A DNA stretch of 64,000 nucleotides, from the NCBI GenBank assembly GCA_024734555.1, contig JANPWX010000336.1, forward strand, positions 806,001 through 870,000. The letters run 5' to 3'. Both the position numbers and the translations under genes were made by a program. The notes below the pieces were generated by a model. That model ran no database searches, was not told the DNA's origin, and saw nothing but the letters and a program-made list of their open reading frames with translations. This stretch comes from Trochalopteron elliotii. Taxonomy: Eukaryota > Chordata > Aves > Passeriformes > Leiothrichidae. Shown here piece after piece: positions 46,001-56,670 of the stretch (position 1 is the stretch's first letter; the number at the start of each line of letters is the position of its first letter).

Positions 46001-47879
46001 AAAGAGCCCAATGGGCAAATACAGCCAAAAAAAGTAATGGAATGTACATGCTTGTATTATCTTCCCCAATTCTCCTGAGAGTAAGTGAAAATTAATCTTG
46101 CAAATGCTTTCACACAAGTTACCTTGTGTGTGAAAGCACACAAGTTCCTGAAAGGAATACATTAACCAAGCCGAGAAGTCTTTCATAAGTAAGAAAGACT
46201 AAGAAAACAAAAGTGTTGGCAATTAGCTGCCTTTATTTTATCAGCAGACCAGATACTCCTCCAATTACACCACACTTGACTTAGCACCAGCACAGCCCCT
46301 TAAAAAGCCTTTTCCAACATCATTAATATCACTCATGTCATGTGCCAGTTCACAGCTACCGTCACAAGATAAACAACATTAATGCAACGCAACAGCTACA
46401 CTTAAAATACACATTTATTGTCAGATCAGCCCCACTCCCTGCTTGAGTCACACACAATCTAATCTACCAGAGCAGCTGCAGACAGGGCAAATGCCAGGGG
46501 AGCCAAAGTGGAGCATGTCATGGGGCGCTGACTTTTAAACTTACAGCAGACACAGACATTGAAAAGTTTGCTTGGAAGCGGTCAGAGACATTTGTGTGAC
46601 TGGTGCAAGGTATAGCTCCTCCAATTACATCACCAACCCCACACTCACTGAATTAAAACCTCCCATTTTCAACTAAGCAAGCAAGATTCAGCAGACTCCT
46701 CAGAGTGCACAGTGGCAGTAAAGAAAACCTACAATTTTAGAGCCTCCTACCGGCACCAGATGTCACCCTCAAGAGATTTGCAAAAATTTTCATCAAGACA
46801 TCTTAAAAAGCATCTGCAATTAAGAGAAGGGATGAAAAGAATTACTACACCCCTCCTATTAATGTCAACTGGAGCCAGCTTAAATCTCTATGCACTGTTT
46901 GCAAGAGCTAGTCCCATAATTCTTTCTGAGCTTGTGTTTTTCTGTTGCCTATAGTAAATGTATTTGTTTGAAAGTGATAGAGACTGTGGGTCTGTACATG
47001 TGCTGAGGCTCCAAAACATGGGAGGGACGTACTCACTCAGGCAGGGATAGTATTGCATCACCTCATCTCACTTCCAAGTTACCTCACCCAGGACCACAAA
47101 CCTCCAAACCAAAACAATCACGTTCCAGTGCCAAGCACTCCCAGCACTTCATTTGGGCTCTGGGTCAGCTTTGAAAGCAGCGTGTCCCTATACCCTGAGC
47201 TCCTTTATTGTTCAGTGTATTGCTTGGTGTGAATAGCCTCTCCTCTCAACCTTGTTCTCAGGCCTTCACAAATGCTTCATTAGCTTTTCTAAAATAGAAA
47301 TGGCTACAGTAATACAGCTGTTCACCCAGTCATCAAGCTGTGTCGACCTTCCAAGGTACACAGCCAGCGCTGGCCAACAGATCACACAACACACAACGTG
47401 ACCTAGGCCAGGCTCTGAGTTTTACCTTAGACAAAAAAAAAGAATCTGTGGCTCAGGCACTTCTCCACATCATTGAACCTGTTCTCCACTTTCTTCCCCC
47501 AATAAAATCTACTTTATTCCTGAGATGCCTCGTCTTTTGTTACTGAGATGCCTCTTCTCTGACTTTCTAACTCCTTTCAATCCTTATGTAACCCTTGGTA
47601 CACTCCCGAAATAATCATTCTCTTTTGAGGTGTGCTGCTAGAAAAATATTAGAAAATAGGTTTTGGAAGGAAGAAATCCCTACATACAACTGTATCGTGG
47701 CATAGCAGAGTGCAGCAACAACTATGAATGACTGGGGAAGGAGAATACACTCCTGCCAAATTCCCTAATACAATAAGAAAACGGTCTTTTCCTAGGTGTA
47801 AAGACAAATGACTTGTCAGAAACTGGAATTTCTGCCTAAAATCCTATTTTGGAACTTAATGAACTAGAAATGCCAATGT
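46001..47879. other. Unique DNA, possible minor regulatory blocks
   Basis: No gene is seen. The stretch at about 46330-46620 (CTACCGTC, CAACGCAAC, GGGGCGCTG, AAGCGGTC) has retained CpGs and could contain another conserved element. The remainder is featureless. Confidence 0.4.
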
Positions 47880-48330
47880 TCCCTGGAAATAAAAGAAATG
47901 AGCCCCATCCTGAAACAGCATCAGCATCCTCGCTTTGCTGCGCTAATCAGAACTGCCCAGCCTCCATCTCCTCTTCAACCCTTCTGAAACACAAATATAC
48001 AGGACACTCAAATTCCACGTTCTTTCATTAGCAGCCAGGAAATGACAACAATTAAAATTACTCTGCCACGAGTAATGCTTAAAAGGTCTCAAAAGTTATT
48101 TTGTTTCCTACTGAAAGCAGCGGGTGAATTTCAAGTCAAGTGAGAAGGATATTACGACGCCCGCAGCCACTTCACAAACTGATGGCTGCCTCCAAACCTC
48201 TTACCAAAATTCACCATTTAATCTGTTAATGGCTGCTGAAAATGGATGTGTGTGTCAAAAGGAAGCTGAACAACCGGCTCAATAGCATTTGGGTAAGAAA
48301 ACAACCTTTTTCAGACACTGTCCAACCCTT
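47880..48330. promoter_or_regulatory. Candidate conserved noncoding element
   Basis: Repeat-free block with many CpGs (CCTCGCTT, TGCGCTAATC, CCACGTTC, CCACGAG, AGCGGG, TTACGACGCCCG, AACCGGC) and CCATTTAATCTGTTAATGG at about 48218-48236, a near-palindrome with two homeodomain-like half sites. Confidence 0.35.
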
Positions 48331-48429
48331 CAATCCACTTTATGTCATTAGAAACCATTTCTACTGGGCTCTGCTTGGAGGATAGCACAACTAGGAGAGG
48401 AAGTGACCTGCACTACAACAACAAATACA

Positions 48430-48700
48430 CCTGGTGTGAAAGCAGTAACTTTCAAAGGCTTTAAACGCAGAGCATTATTTAGTCAATCATACACCACAAA
48501 GCTGCCCCCCAGAGCTGCATGCCATTTTGATAAATTAACTGGGAAAACTTGAAGCATAATAAAGTGAAACACAGACCCCAGACTACAGCAATCACGCTTG
48601 AATGCCACATAAAATACTTCCCACAATAAAAGTCATGCTTGCTACTGTTTAACGTTTAAGATAATTTTGAACCTGATCAAGGTCAGTGGCTGCATAATGT
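48430..48700. promoter_or_regulatory. Candidate conserved noncoding element
   Basis: Unique block with TTTAGTCAATCATAC near 48478, TTGATAAATTAACTGG near 48527, and CpGs at AAACGCAG, TCACGCTTG and TTAACGTTTAAG (palindromic, about 48649). No coding pattern. Confidence 0.3.
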
Positions 48701-50954
48701 GTCCAGGTTTCTCTGCATTTGGGTGCTCAGATTAGGAGTGATTACACTGAAAAGTGATTTACACTGAAAGAGTAAATCCCTGGGGAATACCTGCCTCACA
48801 CTGCTTGAGATTTGGCATCCCTGCAAGCTGGCTAGCCAAAGAAGAAGGGATAACTTTTTCAGAGAAAATTTGGGGAAAACACAGCGTTTTGTTCCTGTGT
48901 ATGTCTCCACAGACTAAAGCAATGCTGCACAACATGTGAGAGGCCAAGATGTGCTGCAGACAACTTGGTACCAATTTAACCTAGGGACAGAGGAAGACTC
49001 CTGCCAGGAGAGCACATGGCTGACCTACAAATGCCCATGATGGTCAGAAGCTCTCCACGTACACCACCCTAGTTCTCTCCAGGTGCTAGTGAGCCCAGAA
49101 CTTTTTGGGAGTCAGAGATTTGCAAATCCTCCAGTCCTTGCCAGGGCACTATGCCCTTGTTCTGGCTTCATTTATGGTAATTGTACCACTTCTCTTACAA
49201 AGAAATCCTTCCAGAAGTCCATTTCTGCTGCCACTTCTTAATCCTGAATGTAACACAACTCCCCAGGTGTTGCTGGTGCTTGTCAACTTCCAAAACAATT
49301 TTTCACATCTGAGCAAGGTTTTAGACCTCAATGCAGCACTGCTTTATGAACAGGGATGTGCTGCCATTCTCCAGAATACCAGAGGGTGGGCTGGGCTGGG
49401 CACTCCTGCTGGTAGCCTCTCCAAGAGCACAACTGGTTTGCAGTGACAGACACAGGCATCTCTAACTTTCTGGGAGATGGTATTTCTTTGCCTTCTGTTT
49501 CTGAGTATTTCTTCAGCAAAACCAATAAATAAAACATGTTACTCCAAGTCTAACGGGAGCCACCACAACCAGCAGTTTCTCTTCCCATCCTTCTTTCCCC
49601 ACTTGGATGCCATGGGTGCAGCACAAAGGGAGGCCCCCACCTCCTCCAGCCATTCCTGCAGGCACATTCCCACGCCCCCGGGACCAGGAGGTGCCAAAGG
49701 AGCCAGCAATGCTCACGCACTGCCCTTTGTAAAAACATAACCTCAGGGAGGGGAAAGGAGAGCATTACTTTTCACAGAGAGTAAACACCGTGACTCAGTT
49801 TTATTTCCCAGGCATCCTGACTAATTCAGTCCTGGAGGAAGAAAAAAAAAAAACCCCACAGGATTTTTTTTTTTCTACCAACCTTTCTAAAGGAATCCAG
49901 TATTCCATCTGCCAGTTTTTCTTTGCCTAGGTAATACCTCTGACAGCAGCACCATTAATCTTATATGAGCCCCAGCAGCTCTTGTAAGGCCAGGCTGTAG
50001 GACTCTGCCCATCACAAGCAGCTGAACTTCAGACACGTAAGGTACATTCAAAACAGCACAGCCACTCTAAAGTCTACAAAAATTCAGTTTTCCTGATCAA
50101 CACTCCTTGTCTGAGGCTGCTGAGTGACCTCACTCAGCTCCCCTCCTGAAGGCAGCCCCGATGGCTCCACCACACAAACCTGGAGCCAGGCTCCTCTTGG
50201 GTTTTGCTCAGATGGGCCTTAAACTGGAGTCCCAGTTATCTCATTTCTCCACTTGACTGTGCAGTGCAATCAAGAACTGCTCTGTTTTATTTTGCATTAG
50301 ACTTTGGGCATTGCCTTGCTGCTTCTGGTACAATAAATTAAAAAACAGACGGGGAAAATAACCATCACAGCTCTCTGCAGAGCACTTGTGGCAGGCGGCT
50401 CATAGTAGGCATCAAGTTTTATAGTCCTAATGTTCACTTCCCTCTTTCCCAAACCCTCAAACACTGCACATTGCTCTGCCTGCCTGAAACTCCTCTCTCC
50501 CCATCCTTGCCTTCCCTCCCTCACCCCACTTTGACCACCACCCCTGCCCTGCAGACCCCACAGGGTCTCTGGGCAGCCCTAGATGAAACAATCCTTCCCA
50601 GCCTCTCAATTTTAATTGCTTTTTGGTTCAAGGGTCCACACTGGCCTGATTGCTTCGTTCATGCCAGTGCTTACTCTCCTGTTCTCTGGACTTGAATGTT
50701 GTGGACAGTGAGCAATGCAAGTCCTACTTTCTCCAGCTGGTCCTGTGCATCCTTTCTACTGCTGGAGGCATGGCCAGCATCTTCCTAAAGCAGCAACTTC
50801 CTTCCATTCCCCAACAGCCTCAGGCAGCAAAACGAGATCCTCCCCACACATTTACAGAAGCCATCCCCAGCCTCTAATTTACCTCTTCTTAGGCCAAAAT
50901 TCATACCTGAGCATTGTGGCTTTTGGTTATCCACAAATATGAGCAAATCATCTC
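48701..50954. other. Unique DNA with an A/T homopolymer inverted pair
   Basis: No gene is supported. A run of A at 49842-49853 faces a run of T at 49864-49874 across a 10-nt spacer (CCCCACAGGA), which could fold as a hairpin. Frames of 113 codons (49105-49446) and others overlap on both strands. Confidence 0.5.
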
Positions 50955-51318
50955 AAATATCCTTAGAGCACCTTCCAATACCTGCATGGTGCTACAACAA
51001 AGCCAAGGGGGGACCTTTTCAAGAGCATGGAGTGACAGGACAGAGGGGAATGGCTTCAAACTGACAGAGGTCAGGTTTAGATTAGTTATAGGACAGAAAT
51101 CCTTTCCTGTGAGAGTGCAGCCACAGGTCCTGGCACAGCTGGCCCAGAGAAGTTGGGGCTGTCCCATCCATGGAAATGTCCAAAGTTAGGTTGGATGGGG
51201 GCTTGGAGCAACCTAAGATAGTGGAAGCTGTCTCTACCCACGGCAGGGAGTGGAACTGGATGAGCTTTAAGGTCCTTCCAGCCCAGATAATTCTCTGATC
51301 CTATGATAAATCTATGAA
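50955..51318 (+). mobile_element. CR1: CR1 LINE fragment, 3' end, plus strand
   Basis: Sense-strand CR1 tail. It begins with a block related to CTTCCAATACCTGCATGGTGC (about 50968), continues through GGGACCTTTTC and GACAGAGGGGAATGGCTTCA (about 51039-51058), and includes GTTAGGTTGGATGGGGGCTTG near 51187. The 3' UTR, GGTCCTTCCAGCCCAGATAA (about 51270-51289), leads into degenerate ATTCTCTG/ATCCTATG octamers that mark the CR1 terminus. It is 5' truncated and has no intact frame. Confidence 0.93.
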
Positions 51319-51783
51319 AATAGTTCTCTTGCCTTTTTTTGGAAATATTTTCTTTTGAGCCTATGAGCCTTATGTGCAAGGAATATTTCCTTAACATAAA
51401 TATGTATCCAAAGAAAGAAAATGGATGTTTTCTGAAAAGCAACATGCACATCTGATTGCTTTTCCACCTCCTTTTTTTGTAGCCTGGACGTCAAAGCACC
51501 TAGGAAATGAGCTTGATATATCTTCTCAGGTTTCCTGATGCTATTTGTGATAAAGAAATAAACAAACACATGGGATTATTTACTCAAAAATTACTCGGGA
51601 AATGCCATTAATCTCTGACTTCCAGCAGTGCTTTACCCAGTTTAGAATTTTGCAATGACTCTTGGTCACAACTGAGGCTGTCTGGAACACCTGACACAGC
51701 ATGAGCACAGCCAGCAGCTTCCTGCATTTTGATTTAGTACTGCTAAATGAACTAGTGAGAGGGGTTGGGGGGGAGGAGGGGAA
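51319..51783. other. Unique DNA, nothing identified
   Basis: No gene or recognised repeat. Confidence 0.45.
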
Positions 51784-51814
51784 AAAAAGTAAAAAAAAAA
51801 AAAAAAAAAAAGTG
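51784..51814. repeat. Poly-A tract
   Basis: An A7-GT-A21 run (with a preceding G-rich segment GGGGTTGGGGGGGAGGAGGGG at about 51759). No adjacent retrotransposon body was recognised. Confidence 0.9.
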
Positions 51815-51950
51815 AAATTAATCTGCCCAGAGTCACAAAAACTCCCTTCTGGTACACTTTTAAAACAAAAAGAGTCCCCATACTCGGGTTTCTGTTCCCC
51901 GGCTCCTCAGCTGGGGTTTGATACACAAATGCCTTTCAAGTGGCCCATTT

Positions 51951-52220
51951 TCCCCCCGGGGAAGTTGTTCCCTGCACAATCCGCAGGACCAGCCCCTTGC
52001 CCGTGAATGGGCGTCTGTGCCGCCCCAATCAATAGCGGTCTGTGCCCGCACAGAGCCCGTGTCAGCGCAGCCCCAGCCCGCCTCAATGATCCGCTTCAGT
52101 CCTGACAAGGTTTCACTCGCCACTGAGCCCCGAGCAGGGTAAAATAAACCCTGCTTCAGGCAGGGAGGAGCGTGGAAGGCACTACACAAATGTAAGCATT
52201 GCCCCGAGCACCCCCGGCAG
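51951..52220. promoter_or_regulatory. CpG-island-like block, candidate promoter
   Basis: The only clearly CpG-rich stretch in the window. I count 16 CpGs in about 270 bp at high GC, and my hand estimate of observed/expected CpG is about 0.7. It holds a CCAAT box (52025-52029) and, downstream, a TATA-like TAAAATAAA (52140-52148). A 134-codon minus-strand frame overlaps it but shows no domain and is expected in GC-rich DNA. It could be a promoter for an uncharacterised transcript, an unmethylated enhancer, or a GC-rich conserved element. Strand of any transcription is unknown. Confidence 0.4.
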
Positions 52221-52329
52221 TGACAAGGGGTGCCTGTGTCCTCTGCTGGGGGGAGCAGAGCCACAGGACGGGCTGTTTTAACAGGGTTATCTCAGCTGGA
52301 GAAAACCAGTTTAAACAGATCTCAGACAG

Positions 52330-52560
52330 CACAATCAGCAAGCTGTGCCTAATATTGCAGATCTGGATCTGCTGTTCTGCTGCAGAAAGGTCAGTGCTAT
52401 ATGGGGTGGCACAATGAGCTCATTGTTCTTGACGTTGAGTAGGGGCCACGCTTTAATTTTGGTATCGATGAAATAACGAAAGGGCCATTTTCATAGCAAA
52501 CCACAAGAATTAATCAACCAGAACACAAGGACCCTCATAACCTGCTTTCAAGCAGGGAAT
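52330..52560. promoter_or_regulatory. Candidate conserved noncoding element beside the CpG block
   Basis: Repeat-free, with TGACGTTGAG near 52430, CCACGCTTTAATTTTGG near 52447, GTATCGATGAAATAACG near 52462 and AGAATTAATCAACC near 52506. It lies within 350 bp of the CpG-rich block, so the two may form one regulatory unit. Confidence 0.35.
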
Positions 52561-55500
52561 TCACTCTGAACTGAAGGACATGCTAATTCTTTTACCTGGA
52601 GCACCACACCTCTGACAAAACAACCATATTTTGGGTGTGCATGCAGAGAAAGGCAGGGATGCTCTGCATGCACGTTGCTCTGCCTGAACTCACCTACTGA
52701 AGTACTTTATATTTATTAATATGCATCCCTTCCCCAAGCACACTCCTTCAAGGTCTTCCAGCTACACGTTGTAGTCAATAGGTCTTATCTTTCCTACCTG
52801 CCTGGTGGATTAGGCACAAACCTTTCCATGAGACAGAAGCCAAGTAACCATGACTACATTTAGAAACAGGTCTGCAGCCTTCAGACTTTGCCACCAATCT
52901 GGAAAGGCTACTCTGGTTTATATCTTTTAAATCACATTGCTCTCCAAGCCTCAAGTGTAATTAATTTACAGAAATGACCTTCATTTCACCTAAAAACTAT
53001 TTTAAAAATGTTTCTAAGGCGAATGCCACTTGAGCCTCAGGATGCAAGGATGTCTCAGTCCTTTTCCCTAAGAAAGCAAAAAGACTTCTCTCAAATATTT
53101 TTGAACACAAGTCTCACTTTTGCTTTCAGGGATCCTATTCCCCCATGTCATAATCATTGCCCCAAGACTCCTCTACCTGGGAGGTGGTGAGAAGAACAGC
53201 AGAAACAGCTGAACTCTGTCACCAGCAGAACAATCTCTTTCTTCTCTTCAGCCAGAGGTGAAGCCTTTGAAAGGTCTGAAGGAAAAACACATTCATGCTC
53301 TTGAAAAGAATGAGATGGAGATCACTTCTGCTTGTTCCAAACAACACAGAATGCTGAGTGCTGTGGTGCTGGAACAACACACAAAATAAGGTGCCTAAGT
53401 CAGGATTTGAAGGCTGACTTGGCTTAAGCTTGGCTTAAGCTACTGAATAGAAAAATATTATCTTTAACAGGTTTTACTGAATCCCAGCCACATTATTCAT
53501 CCATAGAGTTTGGGCTCATAGCTCTAAACCTCTTTAGCAGCAGCAAGATCCCTGTATTTGTGCAACGGCTTTAAAAAGCCAACATTTGTTTGGGCTTGCA
53601 AACATACTTAAGCCTGTTCTTCAAACAGCAGTTGATGAAAACAGTGCTTCTCAATTAAACCAGCATATATTAACATTTATTAATTTCCTCTCCCTCCTTT
53701 GGCTTAGTCTCAGGGTGAGACAAAGAGGCCACAAAGACATCAGCCAGCTCCTGATGCCTCAGGTGCAGAGGAAGCCCAGGAGATGCAGGCAAGCACCTGT
53801 CCTCTGCTGGAGCCAGGTTCAGACAGGACAGAGGGGTGTTCCCCCAGCAGTGGGATGTCACATGCCTTAGCACAGGCTGACCTCTGATGCCCTGAAATGC
53901 AGAAAGCTGGTCATCACACATGGAAAACCAGAAATGGCACAAGAGGCATTAAGACATTCCTGGCAGGTAATGAGGTGCTAGAGCAAAAGCCCTCCAGATA
54001 CAGAAATTATTCATTTCTACTTCACCAGGTCATGGGAACATGGCAAAGCTAGGATGTACAACTGGAAAACAACAAACAAAAATCCAGCCTGTGATGTGCT
54101 TTAGATCATGCTTCACTCATTAAAATACAAGTGTAAAGTCTGGCTTTTCCTTTTCCCAGTGAAGAGCTTCAAATTCAGCCCCAGTGCTGCCTCTGCTTCA
54201 CTGCTGTCTGCAGAACAAAGATGCTGCAGCGTGTAGTAGCAGAAATGCTCCCACAGCATCAAGTGACTGAAAGGAAAAGGTGTTTCAGGAGAAAAAGGGA
54301 ATAACATGTTTGTTGTATAATGACACGGTGTATACGCTGAAGAAAAAAGAAGAACTGAAGTGCTGTTTTCTTTCTTTCTTTCCTTCTCCTAAAGTCAAGG
54401 AGGACAGAAACCCTCTCTCCATCAAAGAGAGTAGCTTTGCTCTCCAGACAGCCCCAAAAGCTGCTGTCAGTGAAAAACACAGGCTTGTAGATGACCAGGA
54501 TATATCTTGTCCTCCAGGAAAAGAGAGTGTCAAAGTTTTAAGGTCTTGTTGAGAGTCATGAGATCACGTTCTCCCTTTCCTTTAAACTACCAGGAGGACT
54601 GTAAACCTGATGTAAAGCATCATCTAAAAAAAAAACAAAGGCTTACAGACATCAAAAGCAGTGCCATCCAAACTTAAATATTTGATTCCTATAAGCAGCC
54701 ATATAACAAGGTAAGGAAACATACCTATGAGTTGCAAAATAAGCTCATAACTGCACCATTTACAATTCTGCCTCTGAGCTCCTGTATTTCAATATATAAA
54801 CCAGAAAGATAATCTCCATATGCTTTCTCTTCAGAACTTAACAAAAAAAGTCAAAGCTAAATGAATGCATTTTATAGCCATTGGGTGGGTTATTTTCTAT
54901 CTTATATTGCAGAGTTTGTGGAAGTGGTACTTCCCTGTGCCAGCTCAAGCAGGGAGGTTGCTGGCCTGCAGCCCCACAATCTCCCTAACCATTACACCAA
55001 CAAAGAGGGAAGATTTTGGCCAACTAACACAACTTCTCATCACACAAACTGGGGAAAGGAAGTTATTATTGATAATTAAGAAGCAACACAAAATTAGGGG
55101 GAGCAATGCCTTGTCCCCAGTTAAGTCAATAGCCATTTTATCACTGACCACAGTGAGACAAGAACACAAGTCATTGCAATTAAATACTTTTTTTCCTTTT
55201 TGAAGTTTGGGCTACAATATATTAATTTGCTCTTCATCTGACAGGACATTCTGGCTGAAATTTATTTAATGAGGAGAATCAGAGGAAGAAACAAACGAGG
55301 CAGGACAGCAGCAGAAGCTTCATGGTGGGTTGAAAAGAGGAGAGAAAAGCAGGGATGTGATTATCTCTCCACATCTGCAAGAAGAACTGAACTTGAGCAA
55401 AACAAAAGACTTTACAAAGCTGATGGAGCAGTAAGATGGGAAGCAGTTTGTTTCTCCCAAATAAAATCAAGATCAGGTGGATTTAGCCTGGAGGTTTTCC

Positions 55501-55604
55501 CAGGATCTCAGAGAGCAGCAATGAGCAGAGAGGAAGTCAGGCAGTAAAAGGCTGTCCAGTGAACAGCAAGGAGACCTCCTTCCTCATCCAACACTCCACA
55601 TCCC
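52561..55604. other. Unique DNA, nothing identified
   Basis: An 11-bp direct repeat TTGGCTTAAGC occurs twice in tandem at 53419-53440. The rest has only short, conflicting open frames. Confidence 0.5.
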
Positions 55605-55645
55605 ATTGGATATACAGAAATACAGAATTGGATATACAGAAATAC
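55605..55645. repeat. 22-bp-period tandem duplication
   Basis: ATTGGATATACAGAAATAC occurs at 55605-55623 and again, exactly, at 55627-55645, separated by AGA. Confidence 0.9.
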
Positions 55646-56279
55646 CCCAGAAAAGCAGAGACAGCTGGAGTCACCCCTTTCCTCCCACGTGTACAGCACC
55701 CAGCTCCAGGCACCTTTCCCTGAGCTAAGGGAGCTCAGCACTGCCAAGGGACCTGAAAAATGAAACAGAGCAGCACCCAGGCCCCAACATCCACAGTATA
55801 TGCATTTGGGAATTTCAGAGCAGACCAGATACACCCCAATCCTGTGGATTAAGGGCTTCTGAGAAACTAGAGAGCTTTAGCTGCTCTCAACTAAAGCTAA
55901 TTTGGAGCATGTCATCCAGTGGAGTTACAGCTCAAAGAAACTGAGGACAGGCACCTTGAGGCAGCTCCACAGCAGAAACCCAGACTCAGTAAGTGGAGAC
56001 AGGAAAGTCTCTTCAAAAACACACTCCAGATGTGATGTGACCTGGAACAGTGACAAGAAAAAACTTCTCCCTAGGAAAAAGCACAGGTGCATCACAGGGA
56101 AGCCTAACTGCAGCGTGCTGCCCAGGGCTGACCTGTCCCAAGACCAAATGCAGCTGCATAAAACTGGCTGTAACTTTTAACTCCAGTGAAGAATCCCCTA
56201 TTCCCAGTCATGGGCAAATGATGGCATTCAGCAGACTGTCCATCAACCCCTGAACAAGCAGCCACAGTAATTCACCAGC
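55646..56279. other. Unique DNA, nothing identified
   Basis: No gene or recognised repeat. Confidence 0.45.
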
Positions 56280-56670
56280 TTGGACACTGCAGTGGCAAGC
56301 ACTTTTCCATTTGGAGGAGTCCAGAATATACTAAAATTTGTTCTTTTGTTCTGCAGTGTTGAGCTGGGTTTCAGTAACACAGTCAGAGGTGCACCAACTC
56401 CTTTTACTCTCAGATAATGTGCACTGCGCTGCCGTATCAGAAATGGATGTGCTATTCAGCTCTTTGATTTATTCGGGTAATATCAATTCAAGCTGATTGC
56501 AACCTACTGAAATGGCAACTGCTGGACACACATTTAAATTTAACTATCTGTTGTGACACAGTGATAAATTTAGACTGGCTCCAGGACCAGTGTTTTCTCT
56601 GTATGTCACTTCACAGCAATGCTCCGTGCCACTGAAAACCTCCGGCAGTCCTTAAATTGCTGTTGTGTCA
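56280..56670. promoter_or_regulatory. Candidate conserved noncoding element
   Basis: Repeat-free block with CpGs at CTGCGCTGCCGTATC, TATTCGGG, CTCCGTGCC and CTCCGGC, the words GGTAATATCAATTCAAGC near 56476 and AAATTTAACTATCTG near 56535, and paired TGTGACAC/TGTGTCAC words near 56553 and 56664. No convincing open frame. Confidence 0.35.

Noticed and set aside
49842..49874. A12/T11 inverted homopolymers as a terminator or microRNA precursor
   Set aside because: Homopolymer pairing of this sort is common by chance, and there is no mature-sized complex stem.
51860..52264. 134-codon minus-strand frame over the CpG-rich block
   Set aside because: GC-rich DNA has few stops; the frame shows no domain and no codon pattern I can recognise.
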